A stretch of DNA of 64,000 nucleotides from an uncultured Candidatus Melainabacteria bacterium (GTDB taxonomy: Bacteria > Cyanobacteriota > Vampirovibrionia > Gastranaerophilales > Gastranaerophilaceae). Under the pieces are notes generated by a model. The model saw only the letters and a list, made by a program, of their open reading frames with translations. It was not told the DNA's origin and ran no database searches. The DNA is taken from NCBI GenBank assembly GCA_947361615.1, contig CANAJP010000001.1, positions 32,987 to 96,986 of the forward strand, in the 5' to 3' direction. How positions within the stretch are numbered: position 1 is the stretch's first letter; every line of letters begins with the position of its first letter. Below, in pieces: positions 28,934 through 38,039 of this stretch. Made by a program: the position numbers and the translations under genes.

Positions 28934-29992
28934 ATGTTTTTCAGAAATAAAAGAGAAAAAACTTTTATGGAGCGCGAAATCTTTGCGCAGCCAAAAATTT
29001 TAAGCGATATTTTAGAATGCTATGTGAAGGATGAGGAAATCAACTTTGATATTCCGCACGACATTGAAAAAGTTGTGCTTGTTGCAAGTGGTTCGTCCTA
29101 CAACTGCGCGCGTTTTAGCGCGGATTTGTTCGATAGAATTGCCGGAATTGAGGCAACTTCTGTTTATTCCAGCGAATTTCTTTTGAAATCTATTATTCCG
29201 CATAGCGATAAGATGTTGTATATTTTCATAACTCAATCGGGCGAAACTTCAGACACTAACAAAGCCTTGATGAAAGCAAAAGAATACAACCTCAAAACTC
29301 TTTGTATCACTAATTCTGAAAACTCTTCTATCTGGAAACTTGCGGATTATCAAATTAATTGTCACGCGGGTGAAGAAAAAAGTATTGCTGCGACCAAATC
29401 TTTGACCGCTCAAATGCTTTGCACTGCGCTTCTGGTATTAAAATATGCACAATTGAAAAATCTTGATGTTTCATTTTACCTGAAAGAGCTGAAAACTCTT
29501 CCGCCGGCGTTAAACAATACGCTTGCACTTCGTCACAATATCAAAAAGTATGCAAAAATTCTTTTGACTTACAAAAATATTGTAATAACAGCAGATGGAA
29601 TTGCTTATGCTCTGGCACGCGAAACTGCTTTGAAAATGAAAGAAACAACCTATTTGAATATAACTTCATATATTCTGGGTGAGTTTATGCACGGGCATGT
29701 GGCTGTTTTGAACGAAAAATCTGCAATGATTTATATTGCGACAAGTGATTTGAACTATACATCTACCAAGAATTTGAATAAAATTAAAAAGGATTATAAA
29801 CCGTTTATTTTCCTTGTTGGTAATTCAAACGATAAGATTAATGCAAATATTAATATCAATGTGAGTATAGAAAGCCCGCTTGTGAAATCGTTTGCGGTTG
29901 TAGTTATTTCACAATTATTCGCGCTTGAAATGGCAATGCGTTTAAAACACAACGTTGATAAGCCAAAAGGACTTGAGAAAGTTGTACAGTGA
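28934..29992 (+). CDS. SIS-domain sugar isomerase/deglycase (GlmS C-terminal-like)
   Basis: A 352-aa protein of two SIS domains like the isomerase half of GlmS, lacking the glutaminase domain. Key stretches are VLVASGSSYNCARFSADLF, FITQSGETSDTNKAL, EKSIAATKSLTAQM, LARETALKMKETTY and GEFMHGHVA. It may deaminate or isomerise an amino sugar phosphate; AgaS and FrlB are alternatives. It starts 10 bp after gatB. Confidence 0.82.
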   Translation: MFFRNKREKTFMEREIFAQPKILSDILECYVKDEEINFDIPHDIEKVVLVASGSSYNCARFSADLFDRIAGIEATSVYSSEFLLKSIIPHSDKMLYIFITQSGETSDTNKALMKAKEYNLKTLCITNSENSSIWKLADYQINCHAGEEKSIAATKSLTAQMLCTALLVLKYAQLKNLDVSFYLKELKTLPPALNNTLALRHNIKKYAKILLTYKNIVITADGIAYALARETALKMKETTYLNITSYILGEFMHGHVAVLNEKSAMIYIATSDLNYTSTKNLNKIKKDYKPFIFLVGNSNDKINANININVSIESPLVKSFAVVVISQLFALEMAMRLKHNVDKPKGLEKVVQ

Positions 29993-30133
29993 GCCGCCCG
30001 CCACAACTCTAACAAATTAACCATGACCGATAGCCAAAAGGCCAGTGGATGGATGGCCCTCAGGGCCTGTAATCCTGAACTTGCCGCCGGTCAAGGCGGT
30101 TTCCCTAACTCGTTAGTTGGTAAAACTCCATGT

Positions 30134-30286
30134 TGTCATCCTGAACTTGTTTCAGGATCTGTCAAACGACACTATTAAAATAAACAAGGGAATTTTTCTT
30201 TTTCACGATGAGTTTTTTATTGAATGTTTTTACTTAACTTTTCCACGTAACACTGGATAGATCCTGAAACAAGTTCAGGATGACAG
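30134..30286. repeat. dispersed TGTCAT/ATGACA palindromic repeat, long copy
   Basis: Ends TGTCATCCTGAAC and GTTCAGGATGACA, with stems CCTGAA/TTCAGG on both sides. The interior is longer than in other copies (about 153 bp in total). It lies in the 480-bp gap 29993-30472, which otherwise holds only hairpins and the repeat at 30336-30415. Confidence 0.8.
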
Positions 30287-30293
30287 ATAATTA

Positions 30294-30317
30294 AAAAGCT
30301 CCCTGATGGGAGCTTTT
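30294..30317. terminator. bidirectional terminator
   Basis: Stem AAAAGCTCCC/GGGAGCTTTT with a 4-base loop. It serves the SIS gene on the plus strand and possibly the transporter gene on the minus strand. Confidence 0.7.
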
Positions 30318-30335
30318 CGTTTATCTTTATCCGCC

Positions 30336-30415
30336 TGACAAATTTTCATAAAAGCAGTGCTTTTGAAAATTTGTTCGCTCCTTCGGCTATCGCCTTTGTC
30401 GCAACGGCGGTGACG
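30336..30415. repeat. palindromic repeat of a third type, copy 1
   Basis: Stem AAATTTTCA/TGAAAATTT followed by a block CGCTCCTtCGGC and TTTGTCGCA..CGG..TGACG. A related segment lies at 39165-39250, with stem AAATCT/AGATTT before the same CGCTCCTCCGGC block. The stem differs between copies. Confidence 0.5.
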
Positions 30416-30472
30416 TAATGTGCGCCTGCTTGTCACGCTCACGCGTGCCAACACCGCGCACACCGAGCTTCG

Positions 30473-31849
30473 TTATTTTTTTTCATTCTGCCAGAGCATT
30501 ATGCAAATTACGATACAGATTACAGCGGAAGCAATCCAGAATGAAAGCGCGCCGTTCCAGCCGAATTTATCAACCATAAAGCCTGTACCTGTTGCAGAAA
30601 GCACTGCGCCAACGTAGCCGAATGTTCCTGTGAAACCTGTTGCGGCTGACGCTACTTTTTTAGAGCTGCTTTCTACTGCACAAAGTCCGCCAATCATCAT
30701 TTGCGGGCCGTATGTAAATGCACCGAGCAAGCCGATGAGAACAAAGTCAAGTGTGCTGATTGTGTTGAATTTCAACAATACCAAGCAAACCACAACACCG
30801 ATTAAATAGATAAGGTTAACAGGCGCGCGTTTTCCTTTGAAAACTTTGTCAGAGATAACGCCTGCGCAAACTGTACCTGCAATACCTACAAGCGGTAATG
30901 AGCTTAATTTCAATGACGCGAGTTCAAGGCTGTTTGCTTTTGCTTCGCTCAAGTATTTAATCATCCAGTCTTCTGCACCAAATCTGATTACGTAAACAAA
31001 TACGTATGCGATTGCAAGAAGCCAGATTGTTTTGTTGAATAAAATGTTTTCTTTGAAAACTTCGAGATAGCTTCTGTTATCAACTTCGCAGCCTGCGTCT
31101 TTTTTAACCGCAACTTCTTCACGGTAAGATTCAACGTCAGGAAGCCCGAGTGATTGTGGTTTATCTCTTAATCTGTTGTATAACCAGATTGCAACGAGGA
31201 TTGCGATAGTACCCGGTACGAAGAATGCCATTCTCCAGCCGTAGTGTGCAACAAGGAAGCCTGAAACGATTACGCTCAAGAATGTTCCCATCTGGTGAGA
31301 GCAAGACCATAGTGACCATTTTGTACCACGTTCAGAGTTTGAATACCAGTAGGTTAAACTCTTTGCAACGGCCGGGAAACCTGCTGATTGGAACCATCCG
31401 CTTGCGCCCCAGAAGAATACAAATAACCAGAGAATAATTGTATTAGTCGGAAGTCCGAAGAATGTGAATTCCCCTGGAGTGATGAAAACAGCTGAAAGCG
31501 CAAAGCAGAGGTTTGCAATTGCTGTCATAATTAACGCTGTTGGTAAGAATTTTCTAACGTCTGAACCGTCAGCCAGAACGCCGTTAACAAATTTACCGAT
31601 ACCGTAAGTCAAATAAAGTGAACTGCCTAATAAACCGAGTTCGGTGTTGGTGAAGTTAAATTCTTCACTCAAACCCGGAAGAGCTACCGCGATGTTTTTC
31701 TTACAAAGATAAAAAACTGTGTAGCCGATGAAGCAAGAATAAAATATTCTCCATCTCCAGTGTGAATACATACTGTCGACTTTTGCTTTGTCTTCAATTA
31801 CCGGTTGTGACGGCGGTTCCTTAAAAAATTCAAAAAATTTACTTGCCAT
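30473..31849 (-). CDS. organophosphate:phosphate antiporter, GlpT/UhpT-like MFS
   Basis: A 458-aa major facilitator protein with about 12 membrane segments, of the OPA family. GYTVFYLCKKNIAVALPGL and GLLGSSLYLTYGIGKFVNGVLADGS match the N-terminal half of GlpT/UhpT. FFWGASGWFQSAGFPAVAKSLTYWYSNSERGTKWSLWS is the conserved loop region. Substrates of the family are glycerol-3-phosphate or hexose phosphates. It overlaps the upstream exonuclease gene by 11 bp. Confidence 0.87.
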   Translation of the reverse strand: MASKFFEFFKEPPSQPVIEDKAKVDSMYSHWRWRIFYSCFIGYTVFYLCKKNIAVALPGLSEEFNFTNTELGLLGSSLYLTYGIGKFVNGVLADGSDVRKFLPTALIMTAIANLCFALSAVFITPGEFTFFGLPTNTIILWLFVFFWGASGWFQSAGFPAVAKSLTYWYSNSERGTKWSLWSCSHQMGTFLSVIVSGFLVAHYGWRMAFFVPGTIAILVAIWLYNRLRDKPQSLGLPDVESYREEVAVKKDAGCEVDNRSYLEVFKENILFNKTIWLLAIAYVFVYVIRFGAEDWMIKYLSEAKANSLELASLKLSSLPLVGIAGTVCAGVISDKVFKGKRAPVNLIYLIGVVVCLVLLKFNTISTLDFVLIGLLGAFTYGPQMMIGGLCAVESSSKKVASAATGFTGTFGYVGAVLSATGTGFMVDKFGWNGALSFWIASAVICIVICIMLWQNEKK

Positions 31850-32765
31850 AATTGTTCGCCTTTATTACTTGTACATTTCTGTTTTCTGATACTTCCAGTC
31901 TAGCGCTGCATAGAATGTCTTTTTGCTCATCTGTAAGGCCGTGACCATGCGCGAGTCTGTCTAAAAATCCGTTGTTAAGCTTGATTGCTTTTGATAAAGC
32001 ACCGACTTCGATTAGAACATCTTTTACTTTGTCAAAATCATAGCCAAAGGATTGTTTTGAAGAGTAAATCAAAGTTTCACCCGTTTGTGAAACAATCGGG
32101 GTTCCTCCTTCTTCAAAATATATTTTGAAAACTGATTTCAAATCCTGCAATTCTGATTGCAGAGTTGTTACAGTGTTTTGAATACGTAAATATCTTTCAA
32201 AAAGGTATTCAACATTTTCAAGCTGTTTCATTTCCCAGTCGTATTTCTGGTTGAAAAGCTTTTTCAATTTTGGATAAGAAAGCGCCAATGCCATAGTATC
32301 AGCCATTGCGCGGTGGTGGTTAATCAATTCCACCGAAAACTTTTTACTCAATGCGTCAAGCCCGTGTGATTCCAAATCAGGAAAACATTCTCTGAACATT
32401 TGTTGTGAATCAATTCTCGGGTTTTCGAGTTCTTTGCCGAAAACGCGTTTTGAGGCTTCGTTAAGGAAGGAATAGTCGAAAATTGCGTTATGAGCGACTA
32501 TCGGGTAATCTCCAATGAACTCCATAATCTTTGGCATTGCTTCGGCTTCGGTTGGTGCGTCCTCTACCATTTCCTGAGTAATGCCGTGTATTGCTATACT
32601 TGATTTTCTTATATGCTGTTCAGGATTAATAAGAGTTTGAAACTCATCCTTAATTTTTCCGTTCTCAAGTCTTACAGCTGCAAATTCAACCAATCTCTCT
32701 CTAGTAAAGTCAAGACCTGTAGTTTCGGTATCTAAAACAATCTCGATTATTTTTTTTCTCGCCAT
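31839..32765 (-). CDS. DnaQ-like 3'-5' exonuclease (Pol III epsilon family)
   Basis: A 308-aa DEDDh exonuclease. The acidic motifs are VLDTETTGLDF near residue 11, AHNAIFDYSFL and HRAMADTMAL. The C-terminal third is extra and helical. It may proofread DNA or trim nucleic acids; a role as the replicative epsilon subunit is possible but not certain. It is divergent from trxA. Confidence 0.85.
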   Translation of the reverse strand: MARKKIIEIVLDTETTGLDFTRERLVEFAAVRLENGKIKDEFQTLINPEQHIRKSSIAIHGITQEMVEDAPTEAEAMPKIMEFIGDYPIVAHNAIFDYSFLNEASKRVFGKELENPRIDSQQMFRECFPDLESHGLDALSKKFSVELINHHRAMADTMALALSYPKLKKLFNQKYDWEMKQLENVEYLFERYLRIQNTVTTLQSELQDLKSVFKIYFEEGGTPIVSQTGETLIYSSKQSFGYDFDKVKDVLIEVGALSKAIKLNNGFLDRLAHGHGLTDEQKDILCSARLEVSENRNVQVIKANNYGK

Positions 32766-32845
32766 ATTTATACCCTGTTGGTTTACCCCTCAATGATAGC
32801 ATAAAAACAAAATTTATGTTAAAATTGTTGCAAAAGGAGAGAATT

Positions 32846-33172
32846 ATGGCAAAACCTATTGAAATAACTGATTCTACGTTTGAAACCGAAGTTTTGAATT
32901 CTGATGTCCCTGTGCTTGTTGACTTCTGGGCTACCTGGTGTGCGCCTTGCAGAAAGCTTTCTCCGTTATTGGATGAAGTTGCTAACGAGTTTGGGGATAA
33001 GATTAAGTTCGTAAAAATTAACACGGATGATAATATGAAAGTTGCCAAGGATTATTCAATCAGCGGGCTTCCGAGCGTACTTGTTTTTAAGAACGGAAAA
33101 GCGCTTGAAAGAATGGTCGGAATGGTTTCAAAATCAACCATAATAGGTAATGTAGAAAAACATTTGGTGTAA
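32846..33172 (+). CDS. trxA: thioredoxin
   Basis: A 108-aa thioredoxin. The active site WCAPC lies at about residues 31-35 within VDFWATWCAPCRKLSP, with the cis-proline region SGLPSVLVFKNGK. The ATG at 32846 follows AAGGAGAG; an upstream in-frame start has no ribosome site. Confidence 0.95.
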   Translation: MAKPIEITDSTFETEVLNSDVPVLVDFWATWCAPCRKLSPLLDEVANEFGDKIKFVKINTDDNMKVAKDYSISGLPSVLVFKNGKALERMVGMVSKSTIIGNVEKHLV

Positions 33173-33184
33173 ATAATACATATC

Positions 33185-33346
33185 TGTCATTCCGAACTCG
33201 TTTCGGAATCTGTCCGGCGATACCGATAGTGTTCAATGTTGGACAGATGCTGAAACTGTCTTGGATTATGCGGCCTTGCCCAAAAGCGCGGTTTTGGGCA
33301 AGTTACGGGTTTCACCCTACCGCAAATCCGCAAGTTCAGCATGACA
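33185..33346. repeat. dispersed TGTCAT/ATGACA repeat interrupted by a nested element
   Basis: Ends TGTCATTCCGAAC and GTTCAGCATGACA. About 75 bp at 33257-33331 are inserted in the right arm between GAAAC and GTTC. The same insert, in opposite orientation and nearly identical, interrupts the repeat at 36962-37150. Confidence 0.8.
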
Positions 33347-33357
33347 GTGACAAGAAT

Positions 33358-34095
33358 ATGAAAATGCTGGAAAAGATTATGAAAATTAGCGAGGAACAAA
33401 TTCGAGAGGTGGTGAAAACCACCGGTTTGAAACATATTGCTGTAATTATGGACGGAAACAGGCGCTGGGCAAAGGAGAAAAATTTGCCCTCGATGGTTGG
33501 CCATAAAAAAGGCGTTGACGCCCTCAAAGCGACAATGCGTGCGTGTGATGATTTTGGCGTGAAATACTTGACGGTTTATGCGTTTTCGACTGAAAACTGG
33601 AACCGTAAGCCAGAAGAAGTCGAATTTTTAATGAACCTTCTCGGTGAAACACTTAAAAATCAACTTGCGGAAATGCATGAAAACAATGTTGTTATAAGTT
33701 TTATCGGCGATACAACAAAATTAAGCACGAAATTGCAGGACATTTTGCACAATGCCGTGGAAGTTACGAAAAATAATACGGGCGTACATCTGCAAATTGC
33801 TTTTAACTATGGCGCGCGCGCAGAAATTGTTCAAGCGTTGCAAAAAATAGTTGATAGTGGAGTAAAAGAGGTTACGGAAGAGTTGATAAGCGAAAACCTT
33901 TACACCGCAAAGGTTCCGGAGCCTGATTTGCTAATTCGCACAGGTGGAGAAAAACGGATTTCGAATTTTCTTCTCTGGCAGATTGCGTATGCTGAAATCC
34001 TTGTGCTGCAAAAGTTTTGGCCGGAATTTGGCAAAGAAGAACTTGCAGAGGCGATTATCGAGTTTGAACATAGGCAAAGACGCTTTGGTAAATAG
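33358..34095 (+). CDS. uppS: undecaprenyl diphosphate synthase
   Basis: A 245-aa cis-prenyltransferase making the lipid carrier for cell wall and LPS. Catalytic Asp is in VIMDGNRRWAKEKN; GHKKGVDALKATMRA, FSTENWNRK and the C-terminal RTGGEKRISNFLLWQIAYAE are typical. The start is uncertain: ATGs at 33358, 33364 and 33379 are possible and none has a strong ribosome site. Longer readings run into the repeat element and are not credible. Confidence 0.92.
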   Translation: MKMLEKIMKISEEQIREVVKTTGLKHIAVIMDGNRRWAKEKNLPSMVGHKKGVDALKATMRACDDFGVKYLTVYAFSTENWNRKPEEVEFLMNLLGETLKNQLAEMHENNVVISFIGDTTKLSTKLQDILHNAVEVTKNNTGVHLQIAFNYGARAEIVQALQKIVDSGVKEVTEELISENLYTAKVPEPDLLIRTGGEKRISNFLLWQIAYAEILVLQKFWPEFGKEELAEAIIEFEHRQRRFGK

Positions 34096-34101
34096 TCAAA
34101 T

Positions 34102-34188
34102 TGTCATCCTGAACTCGTTTCAGGATCTGTCAAACTTGGCGGCTAGAATTTAACGCCGGACAGATTCCGAAACAAGTTCGGAATGACA
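34102..34188. repeat. dispersed TGTCAT/ATGACA palindromic repeat
   Basis: Ends TGTCATCCTGAAC and GTTCGGAATGACA, with stems CCTGAA/TTCAGG and TCCGAA/TTCGGA. It lies between uppS and rdgB. Confidence 0.85.
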
Positions 34189-34202
34189 TGGAGAGGAAAG
34201 AT

Positions 34203-34787
34203 ATGAAAATAACATTTGCAACAGGAAATGCACATAAATTAGAAGAATTAAGAGAGATTACAGAACTTGTTACAGGTGATGCGAATTTTGTCACATTTTC
34301 AACTCCACCCAAACCGTTCGACCCTGATGAGAATGGAGAAACTTTTGAGGCTAATTCATTAATCAAGGCCCGTGAAGCTAACCGTATTACAGGCATGATG
34401 ACGCTTGCTGACGATTCTGGGCTTTGCGTGGAAGCTTTAGACGGCCGTCCGGGGCTTCACTCTGCACGTTACGCGGATACTCAGGATGAGAAAATTGAAA
34501 AGTTGCTCGGCGAAATGTCAGGCAAAGCCAACCGCCGTGCAAAATTCGTTTGTGCGATGACGCTTTTGGATGAAAACGGTGAAATTTTAACAGTTGAGCG
34601 TGGTGAATGTCATGGCGAAATATCTTTGAAACGCGCTGGTACTAACGGTTTTGGGTTTGACCCCGTGTTTGTGCCTGATGGCGAAAAACGTACGCTTGCA
34701 GAAATGTCTGACGATGAAAAGAACACTATTTCGCACCGTGCAAACGCTTTGAAAAAAGTTATAGAATATCTTAAAACCCACGCATAA
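34203..34787 (+). CDS. rdgB: non-canonical purine NTP pyrophosphatase, RdgB/HAM1 family
   Basis: A 194-aa enzyme hydrolysing ITP, XTP and dITP. The start at 34203 follows GAGAGGAAAG and gives MKITFATGNAHKLEEL. LADDSGLCVEALDGRPGLHSARY and GFGFDPVFVPDG are family motifs. A stem ACCCACG/CGTGGGT around the stop codon may act as a weak terminator. Confidence 0.94.
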   Translation: MKITFATGNAHKLEELREITELVTGDANFVTFSTPPKPFDPDENGETFEANSLIKAREANRITGMMTLADDSGLCVEALDGRPGLHSARYADTQDEKIEKLLGEMSGKANRRAKFVCAMTLLDENGEILTVERGECHGEISLKRAGTNGFGFDPVFVPDGEKRTLAEMSDDEKNTISHRANALKKVIEYLKTHA

Positions 34788-34892
34788 CGTGGGTCTTAGT
34801 TCTATTTGCTCAGTATCTTTTCGATACTAACGTATAAATATCAACGTTAACGCCAACCAAGAGTTGATTATGGGTGGCGGTTGACCCCGCCC

Positions 34893-35393
34893 CTAGCGGT
34901 AGTTTGTAAACTGCAACGGGTAATCATACTTCGCTTCGTTTTCGCGTAATGCCTTGATTACTGCCTGCAAATCGTCTTTGTCTTTGCCGGAAACTCTTAC
35001 CTGATCACCTTGAATTGACGCCTGAACCTTGATTTTTAAATCTTTAATGTCGGCAACAATCTTTTTAGCTAATTCTTGTGTTAAGCCTTTTTTAAGTTTA
35101 TAAACCTGTCTTACGTTGCCGCCAAGTGCATTTTCAACAGGTTGTGGGTCTAAAATTCTTATATTCAAACCGCGTTTGCTGATTTTTGATTGCAAAATAT
35201 CATAGATATTTCGTAATTTCATATCGTCTTTTGTGGTTACAACGATTTCTTTATCAGCATCCAAATCAATTTCAGAACCTGAATCTTTTAAATCGAAACG
35301 TGACGCTACATCTCTTTTTACCTGATCTACGGCGTTAACAAGTTCCTGTCTGTCAAATTCGGACACAATATCAAAACTGCAATCTTTTGCCAT
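34893..35393 (-). CDS. YajQ-family nucleotide-binding protein
   Basis: A 166-aa YajQ/UPF0234 protein. It begins MAKDCSFDIVSEFDRQELVNAVDQV and ends with the typical LRENEAKYDYPLQFTNYR. Homologues bind c-di-GMP or nucleotides and influence surface behaviour in some bacteria; the binding here is untested. Confidence 0.92.
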   Translation of the reverse strand: MAKDCSFDIVSEFDRQELVNAVDQVKRDVASRFDLKDSGSEIDLDADKEIVVTTKDDMKLRNIYDILQSKISKRGLNIRILDPQPVENALGGNVRQVYKLKKGLTQELAKKIVADIKDLKIKVQASIQGDQVRVSGKDKDDLQAVIKALRENEAKYDYPLQFTNYR

Positions 35394-35432
35394 AATTACC
35401 CCCTTTTAGAGAAATTATAGCATAAAAAAACG

Positions 35433-35867
35433 TTAAGGTGTACCCGTTGCAGGTTTGTTCAGCCACGTCCAAGGTTTATACCAAGTTTTAGAACCCGTAG
35501 GCCTTGTTGGGGTATGGCTGCCTGCCCAATTTGAAAGTTTTGAATACCACGGAGTCTTTTTACCTTTGAATAAACCTGTTAAAATACTTAAACCGATTAC
35601 GCCAAGCGCAATTTTTCCGAAAGTTATCATATCTTTTCTAGATTCGTTGTCCTTAGAACGCATTATATTAACTGTGTCACGGCTAAGGTTAGGTTTCAGG
35701 CTTACGCCACCAAGATAATTGGTATTATACATCCCCATTCCCATACCCATGCCCATCGGGCCATACATTGAACCTATTCCCATCATATCAGGGTCAAATT
35801 CGTACATAGGCATTCCTGAAGATATTAAATCTCTATGCATAGGAGGAGTGTACATTTCACCAATCAT
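35433..35867 (-). CDS. hypothetical Met/Gly-rich protein with one membrane segment
   Basis: A 144-aa protein with no recognised family. The N-terminal half is rich in methionine and glycine, with a GPMGMGMGMGM stretch near residues 37-47. A membrane segment lies at about 82-98 (FGKIALGVIGLSILTGLF). The tail is rich in W, P and T (KTWYKPWTWLNKP). The start follows AAGGTTGG. Probably lineage-specific. Confidence 0.65.
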   Translation of the reverse strand: MIGEMYTPPMHRDLISSGMPMYEFDPDMMGIGSMYGPMGMGMGMGMYNTNYLGGVSLKPNLSRDTVNIMRSKDNESRKDMITFGKIALGVIGLSILTGLFKGKKTPWYSKLSNWAGSHTPTRPTGSKTWYKPWTWLNKPATGTP

Positions 35868-35889
35868 TTTCGACCAACCTTACATTTAA

Positions 35890-35964
35890 TTACAAAATAA
35901 CCTTTTACATGTATATAAAGTTTTTTCTTGCGAAAATATTGACATGTAGAAAGGTTATTTGTAA
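35890..35964. repeat. imperfect 23-bp inverted repeat
   Basis: Arms 35890-35912 and 35942-35964 pair over about 21 of 23 positions, including AAATAACCTTT/AAAGGTTATTT and ACATGT on both sides. It lies between the prepilin stop and the start of the Met/Gly-rich gene. It may be a terminator or operator. Confidence 0.55.
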
Positions 35965-35977
35965 CAAAATGTTAAAT

Positions 35978-37325
35978 TTATCTTTTAACGCAATATGTTT
36001 GAACACCGTTTACAGTGTCTATAGAATGACTAGCATGAACATAACCCGTAGCTTCGTTTATGCCAAATAATCTAATGCTGCCATTGACAAGGACTTTGTT
36101 ACCTGAAACGTAAGCAGGGGCGCCGCTTAACGGTAATGGTTTGACATTAATACGATTTAAAGCAATTGATGCGAGTTCATAAATATTAGGCATAACGCCC
36201 TCGTCGTCAATTTTTTTGCAATATTTTATAGCATCTGATGGTGTATTACCCGCCGTTCCACTTTTTAACGGTCTGACAGAAACCACTATTGAATCTGTTG
36301 GGTAAAAAACAGTTATAAATCCCATATCTTTTCCAATAGTGTTTGGCCCTTTTTTCCCGTTCAAATCATATACAAAGTTAACACACATTTTGTCTTGCGC
36401 GTACCAATTAGTTTCATCCATATTCCCTTGACAAAGAGGGTTATAATATACGGCTATGCTTTCACCATTTGCTGTTTCAAATGCTGCGACTTTGGTGTCA
36501 ATAAGGTAATGTTGTGCTGTGTGTTGGCTTCCGTTGTTATCTGTATAATTATAGCTACCATTAAATAAAGTGAACCAGCTAGTTAGAGTGTTTGGAAAAG
36601 GAGAGATTACGCCGGCGTTGTGGTTAATGTATTTTTCCGGCAGCCCACAATCAGGCAAATGATCACTGTCACAAATGTTGTTAATTTTAAGAACTTTAGC
36701 GAGTCCTGCAGTTATGAAAGTTTCAGTAGCGTTGTCCACAGCGTCAACGGAATCGGTGCCTGCAGTGACAGTACCGTAACCATTTAGAGATGGCATGAGC
36801 GAAATAGCCTGTGACATTCTAGAATATAAGGCTTTGCGCTGAGTGTTCCAAGTTCGCTCGTTGATGTTACCTGTTAAAGATGGTAAAGTAATCGCAGCAA
36901 CAACGCCGATGATGGTGAGGGATAATAATATTTCAGCCATGGTGAAAGCGCAATGTTCCACTGTCATCCCGAACTTGCGGATTTGCGGTAGGGTGCAACC
37001 CGTAACTTGCCCAAAACCACGCTTTTGGGCAAGGCCGCATAATCCAAGACAGTTTCGGGATCTGGCCAACGTTACTTCTTTGTGTTCAACGCCTTTCAAT
37101 CCCAATGGTTCGTTACAGGGGACAGGTGCTGAAACAAGTTCAGCATGACAAGAGGGGGTGAATGCAGTTTTAGTGAGGAGTTCTTTATGTGCGCTTCGCG
37201 CGGGTATATTTCCCTTATTGAACTCTCGACTCTTGACTAACGACTCTTCACTAATTAAGTCTTGCCCCCCCCCCCCTGCTCAACAGGCCCATATGACAAG
37301 GGTTTTTAGCTCTTAAAAATTTCAT
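35978..37325 (-). CDS. prepilin-like protein, G12 tract, apparently out of frame (OFF)
   Basis: The leader ORF starts at ATG 37325 after AAAGGA and reads MKFLRAKNPCHMGLLSR into a run of 12 G (37265-37276), then ends at TAG a few codons later. The pilin frame is open from just after a TGA at 37280-37282. It runs through the tract and a translated palindromic repeat to A|FTMAEILLSLTIIG and a full pilin body ending QTYCVKR. A tract of 11 or 14 G would join the two frames. The core has FETANGESIAVYYNPLC and FVYDLNGKKGPNTIGKD. An alternative start (TTG at 37105) lacks a ribosome site. Confidence 0.8.
36962..37150. repeat. dispersed TGTCAT/ATGACA repeat with nested insert, inside prepilin leader
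   Basis: Ends TGTCATCCCGAAC and GTTCAGCATGACA. About 76 bp (roughly 36976-37052) are inserted in the left arm and are the near-identical reverse complement of 33257-33331. In this copy the repeat is read through in the prepilin frame. Confidence 0.8.
37265..37276 (-). repeat. homopolymer tract, 12 G on the coding strand
   Basis: Lies 16-17 codons after the leader ATG at 37325. Length 12 leaves leader and pilin frames apart; 11 or 14 would join them. Confidence 0.85.
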
Positions 37326-37368
37326 AAATCTATCCTTTCTTTGTTATTTTTATTTTGAATACATAACC

Positions 37369-37397
37369 ATTTTAAACTATGTTTTTGTGTCTGTCAA
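37369..37397 (-). promoter_or_regulatory. sigma-70-type promoter of prepilin 35978-37325
   Basis: On the minus strand, TTGACA (37392-37397), 17-base spacer, TAAAAT (37369-37374). The same layout precedes the other five G-tract prepilins. Confidence 0.75.
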
Positions 37398-37399
37398 TA

Positions 37400-37432
37400 T
37401 AAAAACTCCCCCATTACAATGAGGGAGTTTTA
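37400..37432. terminator. terminator after rplT
   Basis: AAAACTCCC and GGGAGTTTT arms around a short loop, between rplT and the prepilin promoter. It works for the minus-strand ribosomal transcript. Confidence 0.65.
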
Positions 37433-37453
37433 ACAGTTTTATAAATTTTGTGC

Positions 37454-37798
37454 TTATTTTGAAACTGTGTCAAATAATACTTGGAAAGCTTCTTTGTCGT
37501 TTACAGCTAAGTCTGCAAGCATTTTTCTGTTAACAACAACGTTAGCCTTTTTGCAAGCGTTTACGAAACGAGAATAGCTCATTCCGCGTTCTCTAACAGC
37601 TGCGTTGATTCTGATAATCCAAAGACGACGCATATTACGTTTTGTAGTACGTCTATCTCTGTAAGCGTATTTCAATGCTTTCATTACAGCAATGTTAGCA
37701 ACTTTAAATATTCTGCTTCTTGCACCTATAAAACTTTTTGCAAGTTTAAGTATCTTTTTATGTCTTTTGCATCCGACATTTCCACGTTTTACTCTCAT
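37454..37798 (-). CDS. rplT: 50S ribosomal protein L20
   Basis: A 114-aa L20, starting [23 protein letters not shown] and containing [18 protein letters not shown] and [14 protein letters not shown]. It lies 11 bp after rpmI in the usual order. infC is not the next gene upstream; a prepilin occupies that position. Confidence 0.97.
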   Translation of the reverse strand: MRVKRGNVGCKRHKKILKLAKSFIGARSRIFKVANIAVMKALKYAYRDRRTTKRNMRRLWIIRINAAVRERGMSYSRFVNACKKANVVVNRKMLADLAVNDKEAFQVLFDTVSK

Positions 37799-37809
37799 TA
37801 TTCACACTC

Positions 37810-38019
37810 CTATCTTGAATACTTTTTGTAAGGTAACTCTTTTGAAATTAATTTTCTGTGTGTATCAGAAATTGATACAACTTTGAAAATTTTGCGTTTT
37901 CTAGATTCGGATTTGTGTTGGAGCAAGTGTCCGATACCTGCTTGTCTTCTTGTGATTTTACCTGTTGCAGTTACTTTGTAACGTTTTGCAGCAGATTTGT
38001 GAGTTTTCATCTTTGGCAT
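37810..38019 (-). CDS. rpmI: 50S ribosomal protein L35
   Basis: A 69-aa L35, MPKMKTHKSAAKRYKVTATGKITRRQAG, followed by HLLQHKSESRKRK. The start follows AAGGAGAAG. First gene of the rpmI-rplT pair. Confidence 0.97.
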   Translation of the reverse strand: MPKMKTHKSAAKRYKVTATGKITRRQAGIGHLLQHKSESRKRKIFKVVSISDTHRKLISKELPYKKYSR

Positions 38020-38039
38020 TTTCTTCTCCTTTTTTAGTT

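Noticed and set aside
33229..33357. N-terminal extension of uppS into the upstream repeat
   Set aside because: The extension is translated palindromic repeat; the family start is within a few residues of 33358.
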